A DNA stretch of 64,000 nucleotides, from NCBI GenBank assembly GCA_937944245.1, contig CALDYY010000076.1, positions 27,000-90,999 of the forward strand, given 5' to 3'. The notes beneath the pieces are model-generated. The model did not search any database and was not told the DNA's origin. It was given only the letters and a program-made list of their open reading frames with translations. Within the stretch, counting starts at the first letter, position 1, and every line of letters begins with the position of its first letter. The DNA is from an uncultured Saprospiraceae bacterium (lineage in GTDB: Bacteria; Bacteroidota; Bacteroidia; Chitinophagales; Saprospiraceae). This document shows positions 54,040-63,878 of this stretch, piece after piece. The translations under genes and the position numbers were made by a program.

Positions 54040-54738
54040 ATGAAAAAACAGACGCTTAACAGAAAATATAACTTCCCTGATGCAGATTTGCATTTGCAAT
54101 GTCTGGAGCGCATCAAATATGCTCATACTGATATTCATTATTTCCAACAATATGGTTATGATTTGGAGCGATTGAAAGGCTTCAAGGCATTGTGCGATAG
54201 ATTCAGAGCACTGCCAGACGATGATGAATTACTAGGAAGCCAGATGATACTGACTGAAAAAAAGTATGAAACTGGCGAGCAATTAAAAACAGCTATTAGA
54301 AGCCTAATGACGCGGATAGCTACCAAATACGGTAATAGAAGTGGTCAATATAGAAAATTTGGTACGACGAAAATGGGCGACATGACAGATGCGCAACTCA
54401 TTTTCTGCGGAAGAAGAGTGGTGAGGGTGGCAAGACAACAAATTGATGCTTTGGCAGATGTGGGTATCAACGAAAATGTGATTAGTAAAATCGTAGAAGC
54501 TACCAAAGCATTTGAAACAGCAGTTAATTTGCAGCAAGACAAGATAGCAGATCGCGATGTAAATGTAGAAAGAAGAGTGGAGCAAGGAAACAAATTGTAT
54601 GATGAATTAATCATTCTTTGTAACATTGGCAAAGATATTTGGGCGGACAAAGACCCTATCAAATATGAGCTTTACACTATTTACGAAAGTAACAATGACC
54701 AAAAAAAAGCGAGAAAAGAAAAAATCACCAATCAATAA
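54040..54738 (+). CDS. Helical cytoplasmic protein, unknown function
   Basis: The 232-residue product has no signal peptide and is probably cytoplasmic. It appears mostly helical, with segments such as LHLQCLERIKYAHTDIHYF (22-40), ILTEKKYETGEQLKTAIRSLMTRIATKYG (65-95) and a central GTTKMGDMTDAQLIFCGRRVVRVARQQIDAL (about 104-135). A glycine-rich turn around 96-108 could be a flexible loop. I do not recognise a family or an enzymatic motif. The start is fixed by the promoter at 53981-54012. The strong consensus promoter implies real and steady expression. Confidence 0.65.
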   Translation: MKKQTLNRKYNFPDADLHLQCLERIKYAHTDIHYFQQYGYDLERLKGFKALCDRFRALPDDDELLGSQMILTEKKYETGEQLKTAIRSLMTRIATKYGNRSGQYRKFGTTKMGDMTDAQLIFCGRRVVRVARQQIDALADVGINENVISKIVEATKAFETAVNLQQDKIADRDVNVERRVEQGNKLYDELIILCNIGKDIWADKDPIKYELYTIYESNNDQKKARKEKITNQ

Positions 54739-54884
54739 AAAGTAAATACGTTTAGTTTCATTTATCGTTTTTCGTTAATTCTGAGTAAGATTCTACATGA
54801 GATATAAAGAAATGGAAAGGTATTACCAAATGTTTCTTATTTTCGTGTTAGCAATAAAATTTCAAAACATAAACGAAGAACGAA

Positions 54885-57800
54885 ATGAATATTAGGCATT
54901 TATTTTTTTTAGTTATCATTATATCGTGTTTTATCGCTTGCCAAGAGCAAGATGAAACAAGTAGCATAACTTATCAATTTCCGAAAACAGTGCACATGAC
55001 CTCTAAGGTAGAGGGTTTCGAGGTGCAAACGGTACAACAAGGACAAGGCGAGTGGCTTTCCGTAGCCAAAGACCCACAAGGCAGATTGTTGATTTCTCCA
55101 AGAAAAGGAAATTTACTACGTTTTACAATCCCTACTGATAGCACACAAAATTTAACAATAGATACACTAGATGTAGGCGTGAACGACTGTCAAGGCTTGC
55201 TTTATGCTTACGGTCATCTATATATGATGGGATCTGGGAAAGACAATATTCGTGGCGTTTACCGCTTAAAAGATTTAGATGGACAAGGGCAATTCGATGT
55301 GCCAATCCTAATGCGTGAATTTCCTAAAAATGGCGACCACTCTGGACATACTCTAGCTTTAGGACCTGATGGAGCAATTTACTTTTTATCAGGTAATGAC
55401 AACCGTCCACCCAAAGGGGAGGATGTGAGCTATGTTTATGAAAATTGGCAGAACGACCACCTAATGCCGCTTTCTAGCATCTTTGGCACAGAACAAAAGC
55501 CACCAGGAGGCTATGTATTGAAAACGGATTCAGTCGGAAGTCACTGGCAGCTAATCTCTTATGGTTTGCGCAATCCTTATGACATGTGCTTTAGTGCTGA
55601 AGGTGAATTGTTTACATTTGATTCCGATATGGAATGGGATTTCAACCTACCTTGGTACATCCCAACACGGGTGAATCACTTGGTGTCTGGTGGTGATTAT
55701 GCTTGGCGACAAAGCACTGCAAAAAGATTTGACTATTATCCCGATATTTTACCTTCTGTGGTAGAGTTTGGGCGAGGCTCACCAACAGCAACTTGCTTTG
55801 GCACGGGCACCAGATTTCCAGCTAAATATCAAAAAGCACTTTTCCTAGGCGATTGGTCGTATGGAAAAATTTATGCTATGTTCCTTGAACCTGATGGCGC
55901 AACTTATAAAGCTACTTATGAACCAATGGTTACAGGTCAGCCATTAAATATTACCGATATGATTGTCGGTGAGGACGGCACTTTATATTTTTTAACCGGT
56001 GGAAACGGCACAGATACTGGGCTTTACAGAATTGTATACAAAGGAAAAGAAAAAACTACACCAGTAAAAAAAGAGGAAAAATTACATTCTAATTTATTGC
56101 TTCGCAGAAAATTAGAAGCATACCATTTTGCAAAAGATACTTCTGGACTAGCTTTAGCCATGCAACACATCGCTCATCCTGACCGCTTTGTGCGCTATGC
56201 AGCTAAAACTATTTTGGAACGCAATCATCCTGATTTATGGCTATCCCGATTGAATGGAAAAAATAATCCAGATACTCAAATTTCGTTGTTAACTGCTATT
56301 ATTCGTTCTGATACAACGGATAAATACCAAACGCTTACTTTTGAACAACTCAATAAATTAGGTTTTGCCAGTCTTTCAGAAGTCCAACAACTTGGTGTAC
56401 TACGCCTATATGCACTCGCTTTTTTGCGCTCAAAAACCTTGCCGAAAGATAAAGCAGGAAGCATATATCAGGCATTACTTCCTTTTTATCCTTCTAAAAA
56501 CACAGCATTGAATAAAGAATTAAGCAGAGTGCTAGGCTATTTGGCACACTTGAAAGGAGATGGCAAAGAAATGATTGCCACAACTTTTGATTTGATAGAA
56601 TCTACGCCCGACCCTGTGCAATTCATCCACTATTTGGAAGTCATTCGCCTAATTCCCAAAGGTTGGACTTTGCAACAGCGCGGTGCTTACAAACACTGGA
56701 TGCAGTATGCGAGAGCTAATCTAACAGGAGGCTCTTTGTTCAACTACTTTTTAAATGAAATTGAAAAGGAATTTAACACTACCCTATCGGACGAAGAAAT
56801 AAAATGGTTGGCAGAAAATTCACTTGAGCCTTTGAAAAAAGGCTATGATGGTCCAGTGAAACCTAAACCTAAAGTGGCGCAATCTGCTTTTGAGGAATCT
56901 AAGGTTTACACGCAGTGGAAAATGGAGGACTTACAATACGGTTTGGAAATGGTAACTTCTCCTCGCAATGAATTGTTACGCGATTTCAATAGAGGTCAGC
57001 GAATGTTTGCAAAAGGACAATGCTACAACTGCCACTACATGATAAACAAGGGCGGTGGCTACGGTCCTGAATTGACTTTAGCAGGCAACTCTTTTTCCGC
57101 TGAAGATTTACTAATGGCTATTTTAGAACCTTCAAAAGACATTAATAGCCGTTTTCAATCCACTATTTTCGAGATGAAAGATGGCAGCAGTATTGCAGGT
57201 CGCTTAATGACAGGCGACAATTATCGCTATGTGGTACAAGCTTCCTATGAGCCTGAAAGTGCACAAGAAGTATTAAAAAGCCAAGTCAAATCTCAAAAAG
57301 AGGCAGAATACTCGGATATGCCAGCGGGATTGATTAACCCTATGAGTTCTGAGGAAATCATGGATCTGCTTTATTTCATTGTTCAAGTTGCAAAGAAAAA
57401 CGACGAGGCATTGGAATTGGCTATTTTTGAAGAAAAACCAATTTTTGAAATGGGTGATTCTTCACTTATTGAGATGATTCAATTTGGTAAAACAGGAAAA
57501 ATCTATTACACCCTTGATGGTTCTGAACCAAGCAGTAAATCAATACTTTATGAAAGCCCATTTTTCGTTAATAAAAGCACACTCATCAAAGCAAGCGTAA
57601 TTGATGGAGACCAAGTCGGAAAAGTGGCAATACGACAAGTGCATGGCGTGGATAAAGCAGAAAATGGGCTAGATTGGAAGTTATACAGAAACATAATAGA
57701 GCGATTTAAACTACCAAGCAATAAAAAACCAGATGCTTCTGGAGTAGCTTATACTTTTGATGTTCGACCAATTGCCGAAAGCGAAAACAATTTTGAAGTT

Positions 57801-58097
57801 CATTTTGAAGGATTTTTACAAATTGATGTAGCCGGTGAATATAATTTTTATACCAAACAAGATGATGCGATGAGAATGTACTTGGATGATAAATTGGTGA
57901 TTGATGCTTCCAGAGCAAATTGGCAAAATGACGCTAAAACCAGTATTAAACTTGGCACAGGCAAGCATCGCATTCGAGTAGAATTTTATGATAACCTATC
58001 GTTAGAATATCTAGATATTCAGTACGAACATTCCAAAATTCCACGACAGGCGATACCAGGCAATAAATTGTTTAGAGCTAGTAAAATGGCGTTGTAA
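54885..58097 (+). CDS. Multidomain lipoprotein: propeller-type dehydrogenase, cytochrome c-like, chitobiase C and PA14
   Basis: This 1070-residue lipoprotein has its lipobox cysteine in CFIAC near residue 19. Residues 40-390 resemble a PQQ-type or NHL-like propeller (WLSVAKDPQGRLLISPRKGNLLRF). Residues 400-620 are helical and HEAT-like. Around residues 714-718 a CYNCH haem-binding motif is followed by GGGYGPELTLAGNSF and a MSSEEIMDLLYFIVQ end, as in the cytochrome c-type haem-binding domain of such proteins. Residues 865-905 resemble the chitobiase C-terminal domain (KIYYTLDGSEPSSKSILYESP), and residues 945-1045 a PA14 domain. This combination suggests surface redox chemistry on a carbohydrate-type substrate. 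Which substrate is unknown. Confidence 0.78.
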   Translation: MNIRHLFFLVIIISCFIACQEQDETSSITYQFPKTVHMTSKVEGFEVQTVQQGQGEWLSVAKDPQGRLLISPRKGNLLRFTIPTDSTQNLTIDTLDVGVNDCQGLLYAYGHLYMMGSGKDNIRGVYRLKDLDGQGQFDVPILMREFPKNGDHSGHTLALGPDGAIYFLSGNDNRPPKGEDVSYVYENWQNDHLMPLSSIFGTEQKPPGGYVLKTDSVGSHWQLISYGLRNPYDMCFSAEGELFTFDSDMEWDFNLPWYIPTRVNHLVSGGDYAWRQSTAKRFDYYPDILPSVVEFGRGSPTATCFGTGTRFPAKYQKALFLGDWSYGKIYAMFLEPDGATYKATYEPMVTGQPLNITDMIVGEDGTLYFLTGGNGTDTGLYRIVYKGKEKTTPVKKEEKLHSNLLLRRKLEAYHFAKDTSGLALAMQHIAHPDRFVRYAAKTILERNHPDLWLSRLNGKNNPDTQISLLTAIIRSDTTDKYQTLTFEQLNKLGFASLSEVQQLGVLRLYALAFLRSKTLPKDKAGSIYQALLPFYPSKNTALNKELSRVLGYLAHLKGDGKEMIATTFDLIESTPDPVQFIHYLEVIRLIPKGWTLQQRGAYKHWMQYARANLTGGSLFNYFLNEIEKEFNTTLSDEEIKWLAENSLEPLKKGYDGPVKPKPKVAQSAFEESKVYTQWKMEDLQYGLEMVTSPRNELLRDFNRGQRMFAKGQCYNCHYMINKGGGYGPELTLAGNSFSAEDLLMAILEPSKDINSRFQSTIFEMKDGSSIAGRLMTGDNYRYVVQASYEPESAQEVLKSQVKSQKEAEYSDMPAGLINPMSSEEIMDLLYFIVQVAKKNDEALELAIFEEKPIFEMGDSSLIEMIQFGKTGKIYYTLDGSEPSSKSILYESPFFVNKSTLIKASVIDGDQVGKVAIRQVHGVDKAENGLDWKLYRNIIERFKLPSNKKPDASGVAYTFDVRPIAESENNFEVHFEGFLQIDVAGEYNFYTKQDDAMRMYLDDKLVIDASRANWQNDAKTSIKLGTGKHRIRVEFYDNLSLEYLDIQYEHSKIPRQAIPGNKLFRASKMAL

Positions 58098-58112
58098 TGA
58101 ATAGAAAAAGTC

Positions 58113-58162
58113 GCGTTGCTTTCTCATATTTGCATCTTGTTGCAGTTAAGAGAAAGCAACGC
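58113..58162 (+). terminator. Hairpin between the multidomain lipoprotein and serC
   Basis: GCGTTGCTTTCTC (58113-58125) pairs perfectly with GAGAAAGCAACGC (58150-58162) around a 24-nt loop. A short T run (AACTTTTAC) follows, so it looks like a moderate terminator for the upstream gene placed 13 bases before the serC start codon. Confidence 0.6.
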
Positions 58163-58175
58163 AACTTTTACAAAT

Positions 58176-59246
58176 ATGAAAATACATAATTTTAGTTCAG
58201 GTCCAGCCATTTTACCTGCTGAAGTAATGCGTCAAGCAGCAGAAGCCTGTATTGATTTCAACGGTATTGGTCTTTCTATATTGGAAATTTCACATCGTAG
58301 TAAAGAATTTTTAGCTGTTTTGTCGGAAGCGGAAGCACTCATTCGAGAGATACTAGGCATAAGCGACGAATATGGTGTTCTGTTTTTGTCTGGGGGCGGA
58401 AGTTCTCAATTTTACATGACGGCTATGAATTTGCTAGGTTCAAACGAGAAAGCTGCTTTTGTGGATACGGGTGTTTGGTCATCCAATGCCATAAAAGAGG
58501 CAAAAGCATTTGGGCAGGTAGAAGTAATTGCCTCTTCCAAAGACAAAAACTACACCTACATTCCAAAAGGCTTTGAAGTCCCCAAAGATGCAAAATATTT
58601 GCACATCACCAGCAACAACACCATTCGTGGAACACAATATCACCGCTATCCCGAAACAACAATTCCAATAGTTTCAGATGCCTCTTCTGATATTTTTAGC
58701 CGTCCGTTGGACATTTCAAAATTTGGATTAATATACGCCAGTGCACAAAAAAACGTGGGACCTGCTGGCGTAACATTGGTGATTGTGAAAAAAGAGTTAC
58801 TTGGAAAAGCTAATCGTCACATTCCAACGATGTTGGACTATCGCGTACAAATTGAAAAAGAATCATCTTTTAACACACCACCCGTTTTCCCAATTTATGT
58901 GTCTATGCTCAATTTGCGCTGGGTAAAAGCACAAGGAGGTCTGTCAGCTATGGCGAAAAAAAATGCTCAAAAAGCAGCATTGATGTACGCAGCTATTGAC
59001 CGAAATCCCTTGTTTATGAACCCTGTGGAAAAAGAAGACCGCTCAATAATGAATGCTGTTTTTCGATTGAAAGACGAATCTTTAGAAGCTCCTTTCTTAA
59101 AGTTGTGTGCGCAAGCAGGTTGCAGTGGCGTAAAGGGACATCGCTCGGTAGGCGGTTTCCGTGCATCCATGTACAATGCAATGGACTTAGAAAGTGTACA
59201 AGTGTTAGCGAGTGTGATGGATGAATTTGCACAACAATATGGATAG
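58176..59246 (+). CDS. serC: Phosphoserine aminotransferase
   Basis: The enzyme transaminates 3-phosphohydroxypyruvate to phosphoserine in serine synthesis and also acts in the pyridoxal phosphate pathway. The start at 58176 (MKIHNFSSGPAILPAEVM) gives 356 residues, the usual SerC length; the frame stays open upstream into the hairpin without a family-like start. The ISHRSKEF segment, the FLSGGGSSQFYMTAMNLL cofactor loop, the PLP lysine in IYASAQKNVGPAG (near 190) and the late GHRSVGGFRASMYNAM motif are all diagnostic. It is followed after 21 bases by the YgjP-like gene. Confidence 0.96.
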   Translation: MKIHNFSSGPAILPAEVMRQAAEACIDFNGIGLSILEISHRSKEFLAVLSEAEALIREILGISDEYGVLFLSGGGSSQFYMTAMNLLGSNEKAAFVDTGVWSSNAIKEAKAFGQVEVIASSKDKNYTYIPKGFEVPKDAKYLHITSNNTIRGTQYHRYPETTIPIVSDASSDIFSRPLDISKFGLIYASAQKNVGPAGVTLVIVKKELLGKANRHIPTMLDYRVQIEKESSFNTPPVFPIYVSMLNLRWVKAQGGLSAMAKKNAQKAALMYAAIDRNPLFMNPVEKEDRSIMNAVFRLKDESLEAPFLKLCAQAGCSGVKGHRSVGGFRASMYNAMDLESVQVLASVMDEFAQQYG

Positions 59247-59267
59247 CATTGATGAAATTCTAATAAA

Positions 59268-60002
59268 ATGCTGATTTCTTCAACACCGTTAAACATCAAT
59301 GGACAACTGATTCCAGTAAAAATCTATGGCGAGCGTAGGGTAAATGTTCGTGCTGCACTGGGAAGAACGAATTTTATTCTGCGCTTGCCCAAACACTTAT
59401 CTAAACAAGAACTTTTCAAACATCTGACTTGGTTTGAAAAGTGGATTAAAGAAGTGCTAGAAGCAAATCCAAAAATAAAAGAACGATTTGACCTCAAAGA
59501 ATACAAAACAGCAGACTTACTCAAGGTAGGCAATAGAACTTACGCATTACAAGTAAGTTATGAAGATAGAAAAACACATGCAGCGCAGTTAAAAAATAGT
59601 GTTATTCACTTGAAACTGTGTAAAGAAGTGAATCCGCTTGATGTGGAAAAGGCAACAAAACAACTTTTGAGTAATGTAGTAGCCAAAGATTTTCAAACTG
59701 AGATAGAACAGCGTGTACAATCCATCAATGCACTGCATTTTAACAAACCCATCAAAAAAGTGATATTACGCTACAATCATTCCAAATGGGGCAGTTGCTC
59801 CTCGTCAGGTGTGATTAGTCTTTCCACTCGCTTACTTTTTGCGCCCACAGAAGTAATAGATTACGTAATCATCCACGAACTGGCACACCTATTGGAAATG
59901 AACCATTCCGATCGTTTTTGGAATATTGTAGCAGAAAAAATGCCCAACTATCACCAGCACGAGCAATGGCTAAAGATAAATGGGCATTTGTGTAGCTTTT
60001 GA
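59268..60002 (+). CDS. YgjP-like metal-dependent hydrolase (DUF45)
   Basis: This 244-residue protein belongs to the YgjP/DUF45 zinc metallopeptidase family. The HELAH motif (HExxH, about residues 203-207) is followed by LLEMNHSDRFWNIVAEKMPNY with a third metal-binding residue, the layout of SprT and WSS1-like metalloproteases. The preceding KWGSCSSSGVISLS segment (about 174-188) is also typical of the family. There is no signal peptide, so it is cytoplasmic. The physiological substrate is unknown; homologues have been linked to protein turnover. The gene follows serC and ends four bases before the end of the convergent GH13 gene. Confidence 0.88.
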   Translation: MLISSTPLNINGQLIPVKIYGERRVNVRAALGRTNFILRLPKHLSKQELFKHLTWFEKWIKEVLEANPKIKERFDLKEYKTADLLKVGNRTYALQVSYEDRKTHAAQLKNSVIHLKLCKEVNPLDVEKATKQLLSNVVAKDFQTEIEQRVQSINALHFNKPIKKVILRYNHSKWGSCSSSGVISLSTRLLFAPTEVIDYVIIHELAHLLEMNHSDRFWNIVAEKMPNYHQHEQWLKINGHLCSF

Positions 60003-60005
60003 TAA

Positions 60006-63000
60006 TTAGTTGAAAGAAATTACACCATCTGTCATAATCCCTAAATGATTTCGATGTTTCACAGCTATGCGATAATTTCCTTTTTTGACAAAGAACGATA
60101 ATGGAGAGACCCCATCTAATTCTACTACATCACCATCTCTCTGCAATAAAGCAGAACGAGTGGATATAATCTGACTGGGATTGTGCTCATCTCTCAATTC
60201 TACTAATACCCAGTCCACAATGGCGTTATCCCCTGTTATTGACCAAACATTATGCGTAATTGTTTCTCCACCACCTCTACCAAAATGAGTGTAATTCAAC
60301 TTAGAAAATGGCTCATTTTTAGGAATAAGATTTCCTAAAGCATTATTCATATTTGTTCCGTTGTACGCTCCTTGAAGCATTACTTTGATGGATAATAAAT
60401 TTATGCTTGGTATTTCAAAATTAGTCAATACTTGTACTTCTGAAGGATTTAAAAAATAGGTATCGCTCAGAGTGTTTACGGCAAAAGAACTGCCGTCGGT
60501 GCTACCACCATTATGCCTATACCAAGTCCCGGTAGTTTTGTAGTTTGGTGTTATAGTGTGCCCCAAAGCAGTATTCAAGTTTGCAATTACAATGACGTAG
60601 TTCCCATTTCCATCGTGCAACTCCATTCTTCTAGGTGTGGTAATATTCCCTGCTCCCAGACCAATATTTCCGTAATCAGGTGTGGTGGCATATAAATTAA
60701 AATTGTTGCGCAGATAGAATAATTTAGACATTAATCCATGTAGTTCTCTTCTTTTAGGATTATCATAGTACCACCAACGCACTGGTTTTTCACCTGTCCT
60801 TCCATTGAAGTTAATATCTACATCGTAACCCAACTCTTGGAATTGCCAAATCATTCTAGGACCGGGTAGTAATAGATTATAAGCAGCGGCTATTTTAAGA
60901 CGATCAATCATTCTTTGCACTTTGATAATAGTATCTGTTTCCATAAAAATACCATTTCCAAATTGCATTAATTCGTACCCCAAACGCTGTTCGTCATGGC
61001 TTTCTGCATAACTCATCCAATTAGCAAAAGTAAAATTTCTACCAGGTGCGTTGTAAACGCCTGAATTATAGATATTGGTGTTATCTCCGTTATAGCCTAA
61101 AATAAAACCCTTTATGTCATTGTGATGTCCAACACCACTCCACATTAAAATTCCATGATCAGCTAATACTTTGTCCTCTGCACTTTCTGCCAAGTGCTCA
61201 AAAATAGCTACTGAGCCTGGATTTCTAGTCCACATTCCGTTCACCATGCGTTTCAACAAATCTATTCTTAGCTGATTGTAACTGCTTGCCCAATCGTCGC
61301 CAGAAGGAAAATCGTTTGGTTCAGTTTGTCCAAAACCTTTAGTAAAATCAAATCGAAAACCGTCAAATTTATATTCTTGAAGCCAAAAATCTAAAATCCG
61401 ATCTACCATAATTTGCGTGTGCTCACTTTCGTGATTCCAGTCAGCCCCCCACCAACCTGCTTGATTGCGTACCATTTTGTGAGTGGCATTAAACCAAGGA
61501 TTATCATTAGCTGGACGATTAAGCGTACTATTCCAGTACATCCGAGCCATAACATTGGAATAAAATGCGTGATTTAATACTACATCATTAAAAACCAATA
61601 TTTTACGTTTATGGCATTCATCAACAAACTTTTTTAAATCGTCTTTTGCACCATAGTATTTATCTGGTGCAAAGTAAAAATTGGGATTGTATCCCCAACT
61701 TGAATTTCCCTCAAATTCAGACACCGGCATCACGTGAATAGCATTAATACCTAGATTCTCTAGATATTCCAATCTATCAATAGCCGCTAAATAAGTACCT
61801 TCCGCTGTAAAGTCCCTAAAATGTAACTCGTAGATATTCAATTTATTAGGCGAAGGAGATGTAAAAGGTGGAGCTACCCAATTGTAGGTAGTTTGCGCTG
61901 TTCTTAATACCGAAGCACGATCTTGAGCTTGTGTTGGATAAATTGGTAAATTAGGGTAACGAGTAGAAGATATGTTAGCATCATCTATATCGGAAATCTG
62001 TTCTGCATAAGGGTCAGCTACTTGAAGTCCTCCATCTATTAAATATTGAAACACATAATCTTCTCCGGGCATAAGACCTGTCAACTCAATCCACCAATAG
62101 TCGCCTCTATCGTTATCGTTATCCGCATCTGTTGTACCATCCCATCCATCTCTATCGCGATTCATTTTATATGCTTCACTTATTGTCCAATTATTAAAAT
62201 CGCCGAGTACATACACTACCTGTTTGGGTGGCGTACTAATGCTACCATAAACTGTTCCATTTCCATTTTTTAGACGAGTGTAAACTGGTGCGTGTAGGAC
62301 TAAAGTAGCTTTTGTGTCATCGCCAATGTGATAGTTAATACCGGGTTTTGTCCAACTTGGACGAGCAGCCAAGTTAACTGCGCTATATGCTTTTGCTTCA
62401 AATCGTTTATTTCTAACCTCACTTGCTCCAAAGTCCGCTTGAATGCTGTATCTTTTTAAATTAGTGTCTGTCAATGTAATATTGTGGGAAAAAGTTATCC
62501 CCCCTGCTTGTGAAGTAATGGTAGTTATTACATTGTTAGACATATCTAACTCTTGTAAGGTCCAACTAATCGGTGCAGTATTTGCCTGTGCGCTAGCTGT
62601 AAAAAAAGTGTTTATTTCGATTAAAAAAGGAGAATAAGTTGGCGAAGTTAAGGTAAAGAAGTTACCTGTGTTAACCGCATTAAAATAATTTACTCCAGAC
62701 TGATCCTCTTTCAGGCTTCCATTGGCATTTCTAAACAGAAAATTCAAGCCGAAAATATCGTTCTCACTATCAACATTGTAGTAAGACCTAAGAGATGGGA
62801 GCACAATTTGCCAGAGATTAGTACCAATATTAGTCATTTCACCAATGCCATCATCCTGTCCCCAATTACCTACTACTTTGCTAAACGTAAGAGCATTATT
62901 TGGATTGGTAGATACCCCTGAATGAAAATACACTTTTGTAGCCCCCGCTAAATCTGTACAATTTGCATTAAAAGTAATAGTAACCTGTTCATTCGTAGTT

Positions 63001-63698
63001 GGCGTGGCAGGGACAACAGTTACCGTTTGAACTGCTCCAATCGTTATATTCGTTACATAATTACTCAACTGTGTGCGACTGCTAGCTTCATTCCAACTTG
63101 TAGCGTTATTATCATTAGGTATTGCATCAAAAGAGCCATGTGCGTTTTGATCACCTGTAATGAAGAACTGAATATCGCCAGCAGATACAGTACCTAGTAG
63201 GGACTTAAATATTCTTACTTCTACCCAGCCATCTTGATTAGTGCCTGTGATGTTTTCACCAAATTCTGTTGTAGCCTTAGCGCTACCCGTACCACTCCAG
63301 CTCGAACCACTCCAAGTATGAAATTCCGCATATCCTCCAAATGTACCTCTAAAAATGAAGTCAGGTTTATTAGAATGAGTGTAATCAATACTTCTCGACC
63401 AAGAATCTGTTGTACCGCCACCTGCTTTTGTGTTAATTATAAATGCCCAACTCATCCAATTTGAGGCAGTTACTTCTGCTCCTAGATACAAGTAACAGGC
63501 GTCCTCAGTAGCATAAAGACGTTTAGCGTTTGCATTTGCCCAACCTGCTGATAAATCAGCAATAGATACAGGTGTTCCCCATACGCTCTGACCATCAAAA
63601 GTGCCATCAATACTAGGTTGTGCAAATACTGAATCACAATAAGATAGAACCAAAAAGAATAATACTACTGAGGAATACAACTTTTTAATTAAATTCAT
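60006..63698 (-). CDS. Large secreted GH13 alpha-amylase-family protein
   Basis: This 1230-residue secreted protein has a signal peptide (ending DSVFAQ). Residues 27-215 form an N-terminal domain (IDGTFDGQSVWGTPVSIADLSAG...) with a paralogue across the intergenic region. Then come starch-binding-like beta modules (220-560, with VVYVLGDFNNWTISEAYKM of the CBM48/CBM20 kind). The GH13 barrel covers about 590-1000: DVVLNH, GFRFDFTKG with nucleophile Asp about 784, IFEHLAE with Glu about 831, and ESHDEQR with Asp about 901. A C-terminal beta domain follows. The enzyme should cleave or remodel alpha-glucans outside the cytoplasm. It has no clear T9SS C-terminal signal. Confidence 0.88.
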   Translation of the reverse strand: MNLIKKLYSSVVLFFLVLSYCDSVFAQPSIDGTFDGQSVWGTPVSIADLSAGWANANAKRLYATEDACYLYLGAEVTASNWMSWAFIINTKAGGGTTDSWSRSIDYTHSNKPDFIFRGTFGGYAEFHTWSGSSWSGTGSAKATTEFGENITGTNQDGWVEVRIFKSLLGTVSAGDIQFFITGDQNAHGSFDAIPNDNNATSWNEASSRTQLSNYVTNITIGAVQTVTVVPATPTTNEQVTITFNANCTDLAGATKVYFHSGVSTNPNNALTFSKVVGNWGQDDGIGEMTNIGTNLWQIVLPSLRSYYNVDSENDIFGLNFLFRNANGSLKEDQSGVNYFNAVNTGNFFTLTSPTYSPFLIEINTFFTASAQANTAPISWTLQELDMSNNVITTITSQAGGITFSHNITLTDTNLKRYSIQADFGASEVRNKRFEAKAYSAVNLAARPSWTKPGINYHIGDDTKATLVLHAPVYTRLKNGNGTVYGSISTPPKQVVYVLGDFNNWTISEAYKMNRDRDGWDGTTDADNDNDRGDYWWIELTGLMPGEDYVFQYLIDGGLQVADPYAEQISDIDDANISSTRYPNLPIYPTQAQDRASVLRTAQTTYNWVAPPFTSPSPNKLNIYELHFRDFTAEGTYLAAIDRLEYLENLGINAIHVMPVSEFEGNSSWGYNPNFYFAPDKYYGAKDDLKKFVDECHKRKILVFNDVVLNHAFYSNVMARMYWNSTLNRPANDNPWFNATHKMVRNQAGWWGADWNHESEHTQIMVDRILDFWLQEYKFDGFRFDFTKGFGQTEPNDFPSGDDWASSYNQLRIDLLKRMVNGMWTRNPGSVAIFEHLAESAEDKVLADHGILMWSGVGHHNDIKGFILGYNGDNTNIYNSGVYNAPGRNFTFANWMSYAESHDEQRLGYELMQFGNGIFMETDTIIKVQRMIDRLKIAAAYNLLLPGPRMIWQFQELGYDVDINFNGRTGEKPVRWWYYDNPKRRELHGLMSKLFYLRNNFNLYATTPDYGNIGLGAGNITTPRRMELHDGNGNYVIVIANLNTALGHTITPNYKTTGTWYRHNGGSTDGSSFAVNTLSDTYFLNPSEVQVLTNFEIPSINLLSIKVMLQGAYNGTNMNNALGNLIPKNEPFSKLNYTHFGRGGGETITHNVWSITGDNAIVDWVLVELRDEHNPSQIISTRSALLQRDGDVVELDGVSPLSFFVKKGNYRIAVKHRNHLGIMTDGVISFN

Positions 63699-63789
63699 AA
63701 TTTAATATTGTTTTTTATGTTTAATAGAAAAATTGGACATTTATGACAAATAATAACATTATTTTATATGGGATAAAATTAAGGATATA

Positions 63790-63820
63790 TTTGTAAATGT
63801 AAAATATACCTTTAATTTTG
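63790..63820 (+). promoter_or_regulatory. Promoter of the partial gene at the right edge
   Basis: TTTG (63790-63793), 19 bases, then TAATTTTG (63813-63820) matches the Bacteroidota consensus. It lies 58 bases before the ATG at 63879. Confidence 0.7.
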
Positions 63821-63878
63821 TAGTCATATTAAATTCGACAGTCATATATTATTTTTTTAAAATTAAAGTTCTGCTCTC

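Noticed and set aside
58097..58189. A short ORF overlapping the stop codon of the multidomain lipoprotein gene (TAATG) and the hairpin before serC, considered as a serine leader peptide
   Set aside because: Only two Ser codons are present and they are not clustered. The ORF runs through the hairpin and past the serC start, so the layout does not fit an attenuator.
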